NCBI GenBank assembly: GCA_038503065.1
Contig: JBCAMK010000022.1
Span: forward strand, 124,001 to 188,000
Direction of reading: 5' to 3'
Origin: Paragyromitra xinjiangensis
Lineage: Eukaryota > Ascomycota > Pezizomycetes > Pezizales > Discinaceae
DNA: 64,000 bases
Positions 25,309 to 36,363 of the stretch are shown one piece after another. Below the pieces are notes generated by a model that made no database searches, was not told the DNA's origin, and saw nothing but the letters and a program-made list of their open reading frames with translations. A program made the position numbers and the translations under genes. Every line of letters begins with the position of its first letter. The stretch's first letter is position 1.

Positions 25309-26037
25309 GGTATTTGACATGGAAAGCGACAAATAAACCTGGGATTTACTACTGCTAACATCCCCTGGTAGATATTCTGATGCCTTGTGTGCATGCGCAT
25401 AAAAACGAATTAACGACTTCTCTTTAAGAAAGACTGTCCCACTCTCCATGCTCTTTTCGGTTCCTAAGAACCTATATCCACCGTACCCTGTAATATTTAG
25501 CATCGTGTATCCTTCACTGGATTTCTTTCTTCACTTCTCACGGCCGAGTGACTCATGATGATTCCCTTCACCACTATTTATCTCAACAGTACTATTCATC
25601 ACATTCCATGCTTTCAACACATATTTTCGCCTTTAGCCAACTCTAGTAATTATATTGGAAGCCCGTACCTCTGCGAGAATATGTTCTTGGCGTCCTTTCA
25701 ATAAGTCACCCAACTCCCCGCTATTCCGACACATGCTATCTCTAGCAGAAGCCGCATTCCCGCATACTCAGGGAGTAATAAAGGCCCAAGCTTCCTGGCT
25801 TTTTTTTTCCTTCCTCCTTTTCTAGTTGACTTTACACTCCAGGAAATAGCCACAACACTTGCGGATCCTTATATCGGTTTTTACTAACAGCTGCTAGACG
25901 AAAGCCGCACCAATACTCAATCCCTATTTGAAGTTTAACTTAAGGTATACCAAAGCCTCTTGCCAAAAAACAACTTACTCTATATCGCGATACTAATAAC
26001 AGAACTTTTGCCTAGCGCAGAGAAGCCGCGATATAAG
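25309..26037. other. intergenic, no gene recognised
   Basis: AT-rich spacer between two plus-strand genes, with a T9 run near 25800. Nothing else supported. Confidence 0.4.
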
Positions 26038-26997
26038 ATGACAGAAGAGTACTCCAAGGATAGTATCCAATACCGGATAGGGGTCCACGAAGCCAGTGAA
26101 TGCCCTGAAATACAAGATGGGATTACCGTGCCACCAAATAGTAGGGAGGCTACTAGCAGAGGGGCTTTAAGCAACGGAGATAATATAAATCTTAGTGGCG
26201 ATTTATACGAAGAAAACGTTCACGCCGATTATGCAGCACTAGCCGCCCTAGATGTAAATAAGTGGGTGGATTCATATGGCCAAATCTACAACGAAGAAAA
26301 TGATGGCTGCTGCTATAGTAATGACATTAAAACACAAGATTGCCTGAGGAGGAGCCCCATGCGGCGCGAATTTTTGCAGAGTACTCAGGTAAGTACCCGC
26401 TAGAGGGGAGATATACAAGACCATCATAGCCTCCACGTTCAAGCCAAGAGTATGAGCCTTGCAGAATACTTATCAGCTCAGAGGCAGATGAATCCAGAAA
26501 GAATGCAGGTCCATACTTCAGGACTATACTTTCCACGGGCGGAAAACATGCGGCCAGCCCATTTCTGGGAATATATGCAACCAACGTCTCAAAGCCTCCA
26601 AGATATACAAAAGAAAGAGAATAAAATCCACCTACGAAGGAGCGACCAGAAGTCTTTTTTGAGGTCAGTAACTTCAAATGATTCCTACAGAGTCTATAAG
26701 CTTCCCATAAGGCCATGTGCTACTAGGAGAGGCGGTCGTCCAGTTCCACCGGCCGTGACGGATCCCAGATGGAATATATGGACATTAGGAGATATGGACA
26801 TCAGATACAATCACGGTGGTGTAACCGTGAAGCATCTACAAGAAGTCTTGTTTGCGCTAGACGGGAATAAACGAACGAAGCATGACTATGAGAGTCTAAA
26901 AGCCCAAGTCATCGACAAACGGAATCAGTTCGAAGGATCCAAGCCACTAGATTGGAAACCAACTCAAGGTTGGTGGGTTCACCTGGAGCCGGAATGA
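26038..26997 (+). CDS. orphan hypothetical protein, 299 aa
   Basis: Two exons, 26038-26388 and 26449-26997. The intron has a perfect GTAAGT donor and an AAG acceptor, is 60 nt and in phase; only one in-frame stop (TAG 26401) lies inside it, so a read-through model is nearly possible. The first exon encodes an acidic, polar region with KWVDSYGQIYNEENDG. The second encodes a basic middle part and a compact C-terminal block with Trp-rich motifs, including DPRWNIWTLGDMDIRYN, HLQEVLFALDG and LDWKPTQGWWVHLEPE. No signal peptide or membrane helix. No domain recognised; it may be lineage-specific. Confidence 0.5.
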
Positions 26998-28603
26998 GTG
27001 CCGTGACTTATACCGTAGTTGCAAGTAATCGCCACTGCCTTTCAACAATTCCGAATTCCGATCCTTTGCCCCCAATACAGGATCTAAATTTTTATAATAT
27101 ATTTTCTTGTTTCGAATACTTGTATCCACTAGGGAAAGAACCTAGGTGTACTTCCGTGTATCTGTGGCACAAACCAAATTATAAATATATGTGTAACAGT
27201 GTGTATATGCAAAACCCGTGTGTCCTCCCTCGACTTGGCAACGAAAGGAGCGGGTGAGAGTCACCAGGGAATTCTGAAGAAATGCTCAAAAATCCCCCAC
27301 CTCGCACTTTGCTAATGCGCTTTGACAAACTAAAGACCCTTTCTTTGAAGTTCTTGAATGTTCCCATTGAAGCCGAGACAACGGTTTGCCATATGTATAT
27401 AAATGATCGGAGAAGCCATCTAGGCTAGCGCGTAGCACCACACGCACCAGCATCCACAAATCCCCCAGAAAGAGTAGCGCAATCCCAATCCACATGACTA
27501 GAGGATACTGGTTCGAGATATTACAGTTATGACTAATTCAAATGGGGGAAGGCTCCGTAGTATAGGTGAAAGTAATGTCCTCGCGATCCCGAGTTAGGAA
27601 ACCGGAAATCCCTTCAGGCATGTTCGTGTGAAGATTCGCTCCTACGTTACTGATAGCTTGTTCATATCCTTTACCCACCCTGTGCTTTTCACGTGCTGTA
27701 ATACTTCTCATTTCGTGTCACAATCGCGACGAACCAAAAGATTTCATAAGATTCCAATTAATTCCGAGCATAGATTTTTTATCCGAGCCTGAAAAGACTT
27801 TCCGTGATGAGACATACACAGACCCTGCAAAAATAGAGACGATCAGTAGCTTTTCTATTACGCGTCACTAGATCCCGAACATATACAAACCTCGAGGAAA
27901 GAAGTGGATGATGGAGGGGGGGTACAGCGACCTGCGGCAGCCTATCCACCATAATTTACAAGGCCAAAAAAGTGTATAATTGACCTCAGAAAAAGGCTTC
28001 TAGAGCCAGCAGTAAGGCCAGTCTACAAGTTAATCGAGTTAGGGCATGCTCAAGAGCTTGTTCAAGTATTACCCCTATGTATATCAGGACCTTTTAAGCC
28101 TGTAGGTGGGCTGACTTGCTGAAGCCTTATGGAAACTTAACACAAAAATCCGCGCATTAACCATTACTAGTCACAGTGGAAATTGTGGGAAAGGGTATTT
28201 GCAAGGAAGTCTTAATCTTTCCCCCCAACTTACAATTTTTCCCGGAAGCACTTTTCTTTAGGGTCGGTTTTTCAATTCTGATTTCGCCAATTTTGATAGA
28301 TAGGCTGCTGCAAGCTGCAGTAGGCTAGAAGGAATGTTGAACTTACACAGAGAATAAATAGCCTTCACTAGATATCGCTAGATATGGTGGCCCGTACCTA
28401 TTCACTCGAGATTCCGAGGATCACGTAGAACTATCACCAGAAACGACGTGCCTCACAAGCTAATCCAGTTTCGTTCTTATTGCAGGTTAAAAAAAGCTAC
28501 CACTGGTATCCCTGACTGCGGTTTGGCTAGCACGTAACCTCGCCCAACGTCTCCGAAATCATAGAAACCTAAGTCTCGTTCACTAACCTTCTATCCCTCA
28601 CCC
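26998..28603. other. intergenic, no gene supported
   Basis: Downstream flanks of two converging genes. A 69-codon minus frame at 27286-27495 begins with a hydrophobic stretch (MWIGIALLFLGDLWMLV) but has no other support. Confidence 0.35.
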
Positions 28604-29650
28604 CTAGTACCGATCACCACTATACCCACCGCTACCACCATATCCGCCACTCTCCTCCTCCTCTCCACCTCTGTGATGACGTCCATATGATCCCGTCTCC
28701 TCTTCTTCATTATCCCCACCCCGACGGTGTCCGTAGCCCGATGTGCCCTCATTGTCACGGCCATAGCTCGAGGTCTCGTTTCCGCCCCCGCGGCCATGCG
28801 AAGACGTTTGATGCCCATAGCCTGATGGCTCTTGGTCATCGCGATTATATGAGGAAGTTTCTCTCCCGTAGGAGGATGTCTCATTATCGCGGTTCCTGCC
28901 GTACGAGGATGTTTCATCGCCTCTGTTATGGCCATAAGATGATGTCTCATCGTCTCTGTTACGCCCATATGACGAAGTTTCGTCGCGGTCTCTACCATAT
29001 GAGGAAGTTTCGTTATCCCGACTGCGCCCGTACGAGGATGTTTCTTCCTCGTCATTGCGGTGCCGGCGGGTGCTAGGGCTGTACGAGTTGTCACCGAGGT
29101 TGCGAGTCGACGTTTCGTGAGAAGCTTGGTGATCACGACCATAGCTTGAGGTCCCTTGGCCGAAACTCGGTGTTTCATCCTCGCCGCCCCGGCGATATGA
29201 GGAAGTATCTTCGTTACGGGAGGAGTAAGAAGACTCCTCGCGATTTGAAGTCCGCTGGGCGCTGTACGGGGTACTGGTATCCTCCCCACCCCAATGTCGG
29301 GCTGAAGACCCAGAGTAATCTTCGGTATTCTGTCCATATGAGGATGTGTCTTCGTCATTGTTTCTATGGCGGGTGCTTGAATCATAGGAGTCATTATCAC
29401 CGCGGCGGGTGTTAGAAGAGCCATAGCCTCCGCCGCCCCTACCATAGGAAGAGGTTTCTTCGCGGTTTGAAGAGCCATATCCACCTCCGCCTCCGTATGA
29501 GGAAGTCTCCTCGCGGTTTCGGTTAGATGAGCCGTATTCCCCTCCGCCGCCGCCGTAGGAAGAGGTTTCCTCTTGACGTGCCCGGGAAGGAGCGTTATAG
29601 CCACCGCCACCGCTGTAAGAGGACTCTTCTTGGCCCCTCTCACCGATACT
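28604..29650 (-). repeat. coding minisatellite, TSSYG repeats in the Het-C tail
   Basis: Imperfect units encoding (D/N)ETSSYGR(N/D)RD recur more than a dozen times, at about 27-36-bp spacing in the tightest part (about 28800-29050). GGGGY-rich blocks lie nearer the domain. Such tracts change length easily by slippage or unequal exchange. Confidence 0.75.
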
Positions 29651-31841
29651 CCGGTTTTGGTGCTGACCAGAAGAACCAGCTGCCCTCTTTACGCCACCAT
29701 GGCTGTGACCGCACCCTCCTGGTCCCGGGTTCGGATCATCACCCTCATGATTCTTCCCCTCTCTAACACCCTCCTTGCTCAATGCTTCTTTCAGGTGCTC
29801 TTTCGCATGTTCATCTTTCTCGTTCCACCAGCTCTGTACAGCCTCAAACATAGCTCGTTGTCCCTGCTTCCCTTCGTCACGGAGCGCAGGATGATGGAAA
29901 ACCTGCAAAATCTCATCGCAAATCTGATTCGGGTCCCTATTCGTATCTTCCCACGCACTCACGATCAGTGGCGTAGCAAACTTCACTGCCTCACTCGCAA
30001 CCCTCCCGGCAACGGGGTTCAACAAATTTGTGAAGTGGTCTTTCGACAACACCGAGTGCGTCGGATCACTGGAATTTCCATCCTCAAACACGACGAACTG
30101 CGCATTTTCACTCGCCTGCAAAACTCCGCCGCTGCCCGCTGCAAGCTCCGTCTTGACACGAAGCAAGATCGGCTTGATATACGGGGCTAGAATGCTAAAC
30201 ACGAAGATCTGCATAGCTCCCGTAAGGTTCTCAAGCAGCTCACTTGCACCAGGGATTTTATCAATTCCCTGTTGCATCGCCTTCATGACTTTATCGTGGA
30301 ACTCCATAATCGGGTATATCTCCTTCATGGTCTGCGCAGCTTGGTTCTTAAGCTGCTCGACGTCCATGCCAGCGATCTTCGTGCTACTGTTATCAGAGAT
30401 TGAGGCCTGCTCCATTTGTTTGGCATCAGCGCCTTCTTGGAGCTTGCTGGCTTGGTCACCGAAGTTGCTATCACCAAGACCAAGAAGCCCGAAGGGAATG
30501 TTGTCGAGGATGCCTTTAAGCGTGCTGGTTGTACCATCGGACTGGGACTGCTGCTCAGCGGCGGCGAGTTTAGCGTCGAGGTCTTGGACCTCGGATTGGA
30601 CGACTTTGTCGGAGACTTCGCCGACGACGGAGTGAAGGAAATCGGTCATTCCGACTGGAGAGTAGGTTAGATCATATAGTAGTCGAAGAAACATGACAAA
30701 ACCCAAAGGTAGAAGAATGAACAAAGTAATATGGCGGAGGGGGTCATACAAGTTCCAGTAACAAGAGGCCAAATCCTCTTCCCATTTACCTCGACCTCGG
30801 TATTCTGCCCAACATGGGGGAAAACATCAACTCCCATCTCACGGAGTGCCAACTCAACATAATTAGAGTGAGCCGAGTAATCTATCAACCAATTTAATTT
30901 AATACAGCCCCCCAAAAAGTTAAGAACAAGAATAACCTACCCTCCAAACAGTGCAATCCAGTTCCCAGAAGTCTTAAGGCCTCATAAAGATCATCTTTAT
31001 TTCCGTCCCTTCCATAAGCTCTACCCCTCTCAATGGCCGCGGTAAACCTTTTCCTAACCAATCCAGCACTAGTATCGATTCCACGATCTTCAGAAGCAAT
31101 GTAAGTTTTCAGCCCAGTACGTTCGTCGATAGCGAGTTCTTTGCCTTCGTCGACAGGGCCGCGGAGACGGGAGTCGTATTTTCGGGCATCTTCATTATCG
31201 GCGTAATCCTGTTTATAGTTGATTAGACCTGATACCGCCATAAGAAGATACAGAAATCATGTTTGTAGAGATAACAAAATGAGAAATTAAGCTACGCTAC
31301 CTTCGGGTTATCAATGTGCTCCTCAGGGCGGTAACACCCAAGACGTTCTTCAGTGACTTCGAATTCACCAGTAGCAAACCCAAATGTGACGAATGACAAA
31401 ACCCATAGCTATCCATCGTTTAAAATCAGTATAACTGAGATCCTCGTGCGAGAAAATCTCCTCGATGAGACATACCAGAATCCTGATAGTATCTTTTGGC
31501 AACTGCTTCAAACCACCAACATCGAGTGCCTGCGAGTAATCCCTAAGCCAATTCCCCTAAATCAAAGCGTCAGTAAATTTCCCTATTCGAAGTTTCTGAA
31601 AACAGCATCAGAAAAAACATACAAAGTAAACTCTCTTGACAGCCAATCTGTCAAACTTGGTGCCTGAGCTAGCACTGATGAACAGCTCCAACAAAGTATC
31701 CTCAATATCACCATGACGCCAATTTTTCCCAGCAACCTGTGAGACACTAACGATGTTCCCGGCACCAAAAGCAGCAACTGGTGTCGAGAAACACAGTATT
31801 AACCCCGCACAAAGCAGCACAGGGAGAACGAAAGACGGCAT
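28604..31841 (-). CDS. het-c: Het-C heterokaryon-incompatibility family protein
   Basis: Secretory-pathway protein of the Het-C family, whose Neurospora member controls vegetative (heterokaryon) incompatibility. Six exons on the minus strand: 31623-31841, 31476-31556, 31301-31408, 30941-31208, 30750-30881 and 28604-30654, all in phase; 952 aa. The N-terminal signal peptide ends near VAAFGAGN, followed by NWRHGDIEDTLLEL, KRVYFGNWLRDYSQALDVG, GEFEVTEERLGCYRPEEHID, YDSRLRGPVDEGKELAIDER, STSAGLVRK-type sequence (DTSAGLVRKRF), LGTGLHCLEDYSAHSNYVEL and TDFLHSVVGEVSDKV, all strong family motifs. A helical amphipathic region is next, including MQIFVFSILAPYIKPILLRV. The last third is a low-complexity tail of Gly-rich segments and repeated ETSSYGR-like units. 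No HET-domain partner (pin-c type) is seen beside it, unlike Neurospora. Confidence 0.93.
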
Positions 31842-32448
31842 GCTGGCTACTTCGTTCCTTTCCTTCTTGCAGCAAAGAAATTTAGAGCTCGTTAATAAAA
31901 ATTCAAAGTTGTTTCAAGTACAAAAGGCGAAATGACTATGGAGAAAACGTGGTGCTAGTGCGGGGAGTGGGACGGTTTATTTACATTCTACGTCCTCCTT
32001 CTCCCGCTGAGTTCTTGGTCTCCACTCCGACGGGAACGTGCCATAATCCAAGGAATCGCGGGGCTATGACATGGTAGGTGCATGACGTTAGACCAGACAT
32101 GCATAAACGCCAATCCTCCATCTGGGCATAGCACGCAAGTTTTTGGACGAATCAGAGGCTGCTATTCGCGATGTTTGGATGGAGAAGCTGTTTCACAAGA
32201 TGCAGATGCAGTTCGTTTGGGTTTGACGAAACTTTTGGAGGGGTAGTACCACAAATACGCCTAAGGTATCTGAAATACATACGCGATAAAGATTTACCAC
32301 CACAGCCCCGATAGTCCAGACGACAAATCTCTAACTTTCGGCATCCATTTCTCATATCCATAACGGCATAAATCCATACCACTACTTTAGCTATAATAAA
32401 TCAGACCCTCAGATTGTTCCCCCTGAACCAGCACAACCCTACCAGCCT
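31842..32448. other. het-C promoter side, no gene
   Basis: Spacer between het-C and the next minus-strand gene; no features beyond ordinary promoter-like sequence. Confidence 0.4.
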
Positions 32449-33219
32449 TCAACCAGGTTTTCCAAGTCTCAAAAAACAGTAACCGGTGCTTTCTCTCCAC
32501 AATTTGTCTTCATTTCCTTCAACCAACTCTCCTCCAGAAATTTCAGGCCTTGGGGGATAATCTAGCCCGCGAGGCCCAGCGGAAGACGTCGCGTTGTTAT
32601 CCTGGTGACTTTCAACGTACTTCGAGCCGACACGCCCAGAATACTCGTAACTAGCTTCGAGCTCAGGCATCTCGGTGAGGAATATATAGCATAGCACACA
32701 ACAGGTAGCTGAGAAGAGAACAAGCTTTCCTGGGCAGCCAAGGCTGTACGAGATTGCCAACGACATAACAATGGCGAGGAACCTCAATACACCCTCTTCG
32801 AACATGTGATACAGCAGCCAATTGGCTGCAGAACAGAGGATAAAATTGCAAGCGATTCCGAACGAGATTGGAAGTGGTACGCTTGTCGCAAAAAATCCGA
32901 GGATGCGCCAGATCATAGAAACTACCCCCCAAGTAACTGCTGATACGAAGATGAAACTTCCAGGGCCGAACGGTGACCTCTCGTTGAAGACTGCACAATG
33001 CAAGTATGAACTAACTGCTGAGCAGAAGATATACTCTTCAGCGCAACCAAGTCTATACGCGATTGCTAGCGATGTACAGATCGTAAGGAATCTGGAATTG
33101 CCGCGTAACGCGAAGTAAAACACCCAGCCGGCCGTCGATAGGAAGATAAAACTTGCAGGAAATCTGAGAACGTATGCTGGCACTGCACCAAACACGAAAG
33201 ACGTGAGAATGCCTCCCAT
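32449..33219 (-). CDS. multi-pass membrane protein with internal duplication, unknown
   Basis: Single exon, 256 aa, ATG at 33217-33219. Residues 1-175 are almost wholly hydrophobic, with about six predicted helices, and consist of two related halves. RFLTICTSLAIAYRLGC in the first half matches RFLAIVMSLAISYSLGC in the second; each is followed by FCSAVSSYLHCAVFNE or LFSATCCVLCYIFLTE. Each half is Cys-rich. The C-terminal 80 residues are polar, Gly/Ser/Glu-rich, and likely soluble. No family recognised. It follows het-C on the same strand but is over 600 bp away. Confidence 0.6.
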   Translation of the reverse strand: MGGILTSFVFGAVPAYVLRFPASFIFLSTAGWVFYFALRGNSRFLTICTSLAIAYRLGCAEEYIFCSAVSSYLHCAVFNERSPFGPGSFIFVSAVTWGVVSMIWRILGFFATSVPLPISFGIACNFILCSAANWLLYHMFEEGVLRFLAIVMSLAISYSLGCPGKLVLFSATCCVLCYIFLTEMPELEASYEYSGRVGSKYVESHQDNNATSSAGPRGLDYPPRPEISGGELVEGNEDKLWRESTGYCFLRLGKPG

Positions 33220-33814
33220 ATTGCAGGGTTGCTATCTCATCGAGTGGGGGTGTCAATAGAGGCAGCTCAAGCGACTGTCGCGCGAAGGTACTGAAGGGTG
33301 AACAGTGACGATGCGTTTATCACATCGTAAGGAACGGACAAGAGGTTTTAATATTTGCAGCTGAGGGGCACATAATTCGGTTATTGCCGAATATAGGATT
33401 CCTTTGATTGGATAGGCCCAGCGCGCTATGTCAAGGCAACCACACACAAGCCAGCCCAGGACGCAATCCGATGGAAAGCGCAAATGAATATCTTCTCTCT
33501 CTTTCCTTCATAAAATTTAATTCACGTACCTAATGGTATCGGGAACCCATTATAGATCTACTTTGATTATTTTTTTATACCAGTTTATTTATGTGCGAGT
33601 GACATTCTGTGACCTAGTTGCCGGCATGAGATGCCTATTTCCCTCATTAATCGACATATTAGATACATCCAATACTTTCCTCATTAGGCACAGAGCCTGT
33701 AACGCAGCTCCATGCTTTCAAACCTCTGCAATAACTCTCTTACACTTAGACGATCGCGCAACTTGATCTTGCACTAAAAGCTAAAAAAAGTCTTACCCCT
33801 TTCTCCATTAGAAC
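33220..33814. other. intergenic, no gene
   Basis: Short frames only; no supported feature. Confidence 0.35.
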
Positions 33815-34123
33815 TCATTCGGCCTTCAAGTTGGCTCTCAACATATCCACAAGAAACAAAGGCCTTGGGCCACGGCAGGCACACAGATATCTACCCACAG
33901 TTGATGGCTTAACAGACTTTGTTCCAGAGACTATGTGTTTACTCACAAGCACCAACGTCTTAGGGCCACGACAATTACAAGGAGAACCTGCTCCGTGGGT
34001 TTTCGAGGCCTTCGACTTGACTTGATGTTGAAACTGAGATTTTTGATCGCGACATGAGGTGAACTTTAGCGATGCAGGTGATGTAGGCGTTGACGCAGAC
34101 GTTTGGGATGGTTGGTAACTCAT
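33815..34123 (-). CDS. small hypothetical protein with repeated C-x-CRGP motif
   Basis: A 102-codon single frame starting MSYQPSQTSASTPTSPAS. The Ser/Thr/Pro-rich N-terminus is followed by two related blocks, CNCRGPKTLVLVSKH and CACRGPRPLFLVDML, which reflect a direct DNA repeat around GGGCCACG (about 33866 and 33962). No signal peptide or known domain. Codon use is plausible, but length and lack of homologues known to me make it uncertain. Confidence 0.35.
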   Translation of the reverse strand: MSYQPSQTSASTPTSPASLKFTSCRDQKSQFQHQVKSKASKTHGAGSPCNCRGPKTLVLVSKHIVSGTKSVKPSTVGRYLCACRGPRPLFLVDMLRANLKAE

Positions 34124-34601
34124 GATTTGTGGAATTCTGTAGGTTATCTCGATACAGCGGAATTTAAGTGATGGGAGAAGAGTGAGTGGTAGCAGTAAGA
34201 AGACTTTTATATCATCAGAGCTTATTCAAGATGTTGGAGCCTTCGGTTTTGATTTCCTTGAAAATTACTTTTCAAGTTGCCAAACACGATGTTGAGAATT
34301 CATACCCAAAAATATTGATCAATACCAAGCAGCCGCACTTTACGAACCCAAGGGCAACTTGCACTTAGTGACAAGCAATAACGCCAAATATCACGATTTC
34401 TTCCGCGTTAGACGCGGGTGAGTACCTGAGAAGCCTAGAAATAATGATGTGTGCGCTTGAAATTTGTCCAAGCCTACCCCCCCCACATTTACTATCATAC
34501 AACTAAACTAGTTTCAAGTAGACACAGGCCCATTACTTTCTATTTACGCAGAAGTGACTCCAACAGTTGGACAAACCCTCAAAATCCACTTAATAGAATA
34601 G
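34124..34601. other. possible upstream exon region of the RING-like frame
   Basis: A frame open from about 34301 ends at a GTGAGT donor (34419) with EPKGNLHLVTSNN and YHDFFRVRRG. It could be an upstream exon of the next feature, but no start codon and acceptor pair could be settled. Confidence 0.25.
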
Positions 34602-35120
34602 CCTAAGCTAGGTATAAATGCAAATCATCTCCAGCTTTACTCCACGGGCCGTATCACGACCCAACTGCAAAGCACAGAATCAACCACAAACCGATTCAAG
34701 TTATTACTTAAATCTGAAACGGCCAACCAGGAATGCACAATCTGCGCCAACAACTCACTCGAAGTCCAATCTCACGATTACACTCACGTAGCATGCGGTT
34801 CTTGTACACAAAAGCTCTGGCACGATACACAGCTAATTGGGGATATTATACCCACTTGGTTCTCATGCTCTTCCTGCAGAGAACAAGCCTATAATGTGGG
34901 AATACTATCGTCATTATCCGGGGATGATGAGAAGGTTACACATGGTGGGGTTACATTCACCATCCCGACATGGCCCCCTATTCTAGAATGGATGTTCAGA
35001 GGAGAGGTAGAGACGGTAGATGAGTTTGGGGCAAGAATAGAGCGTCAGCAGATGGAGCGTCATCAGGAGCGTAAGTTACTGATGTTGGAAAGAATGATAG
35101 CGGAACGTTGGAACGGATGA
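34602..35120 (+). CDS. RING-finger-like protein, C-terminal part, start unresolved
   Basis: An open frame with no good ATG of its own, ending TGA 35118-35120. It carries a compact zinc-finger pattern: ECTIC, then HDYTHVACGSC, then FSCSSCRE, that is Cys pair, His-x2-Cys-x2-Cys, Cys pair, resembling RING-type E3 ligase domains. The region after it (THGGVTFTIPTWPP) is followed by a charged helix (IERQQMERHQERK). The spacing is not a perfect RING consensus. Likely a 3' exon whose upstream exon lies in 34300-34430, or a decayed copy. Confidence 0.42.
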   Translation, partial: PKLGINANHLQLYSTGRITTQLQSTESTTNRFKLLLKSETANQECTICANNSLEVQSHDYTHVACGSCTQKLWHDTQLIGDIIPTWFSCSSCREQAYNVGILSSLSGDDEKVTHGGVTFTIPTWPPILEWMFRGEVETVDEFGARIERQQMERHQERKLLMLERMIAERWNG

Positions 35121-36363
35121 TATCAAAACGGACCAGACAAGATTTAAATGCCCCTAACAGGAATATAAGAGTTCTATTGAAATTCCCTAAAACCCACAGA
35201 AGAGACTTTCTAGAGATATCACCTGCCCTCCTAATACTTTCAAGTCAATGGCCAAAGAGGTCGAATCTCATGTTGTGTCGCAATAGTGGTGTTGGCGTCA
35301 TGGTGTATCACTCGCGTAATTCGCACCTTAAAAGTATTATACGTATCTAATCCCAGCTATCTACTTACGGCAATTGTAGATCATCCTCCTAGACTCGTGG
35401 TTTCAGGTTGTATCTCATAAACTACACTAGTTTTTATCTTACTTAGTACTCAGGTGGTTGGATGTACTTAATGAATCAATCAATCAATCAATCACCCTTG
35501 CTCTCAGTAGGAGAGTGGAGCGTGTATGAAATTAATCACAACTAAGCGTTGCCACTCTAGGTTGGTACCAAAGCCCCCGTGAGGGAGAACAAGCGACTAC
35601 CTATGGTTTGACTACGATAAGACATGAAGCTCCCTATCCTTATACTTACTACAGGTGCTAAACCACCTATAACACAGATCCTGGGACACATTGCATTACT
35701 AGCCCCTGGGTATCTAACAGGCCAAAGGCTGTAGTTTAAGCCTTTAGCCACATAAATTGTCTCAATGGCAATATCATGTGTATCACTCTACAATTTATAT
35801 CTAATTAGGAAGTAGGACAAGGTCAACCGACGTCATACAAGTATTGATCTTGCAAGACTTGTTATCATTTACGATCGTAGCGCTAGCTAATTCATTCCCC
35901 CAAGCTCCCCCAAGCCCACCAACTGATACCCCCCACCCAGCCCCTATCAACCAACCGAAACCAACAAGCCAATCCACCATACCCAGCACCCCTACGCTTA
36001 CAAATGAAAGGTAAAAAGTAAAAATCCAAATCCCACGTAAATCGCAACACCTCCTGGTTTATGCCTACTCTTTTTTGCTAACAGGAACAAAAGAGAAAGT
36101 ACAACAAAAGAAATCACCTTCTAGTTATCAAAGAAGAAAAATCCCAGGTGAAAAAAATAGAATGAAAAAGTAGATTCCAATCCGCAGGTTCAACGCTTGC
36201 GGATAGAAGGCTAAAGTCAACACATGATTTCCTTTTCGGATCATCTTGATACCCCCTCACCGGTATGTGCACCGTGATGCACACACAGGTATACGGCACT
36301 CAATATGAACCCCAAAGGCCAGCAAATGGTAAAAGAAAAAAAATATTAAACACTCTCATCGCT
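35121..36363. other. intergenic with short AATC microsatellite
   Basis: Contains five AATC units at 35474-35493. Short frames only; the right end is the 3' flank of the DUF3433 gene, rich in A-runs. Confidence 0.4.

Noticed and set aside
27286..27495. Small membrane protein on the minus strand
   Set aside because: Only one hydrophobic stretch and a competing overlapping frame; no other support.
28591..30635. Long open frames on both strands over the Het-C tail
   Set aside because: They are shadows of the repetitive Het-C coding frame; the real frame continues through six exons with family motifs.
35474..35493. CRISPR-like or regulatory tandem repeat (AATC)n
   Set aside because: A simple five-unit microsatellite in a eukaryotic genome.
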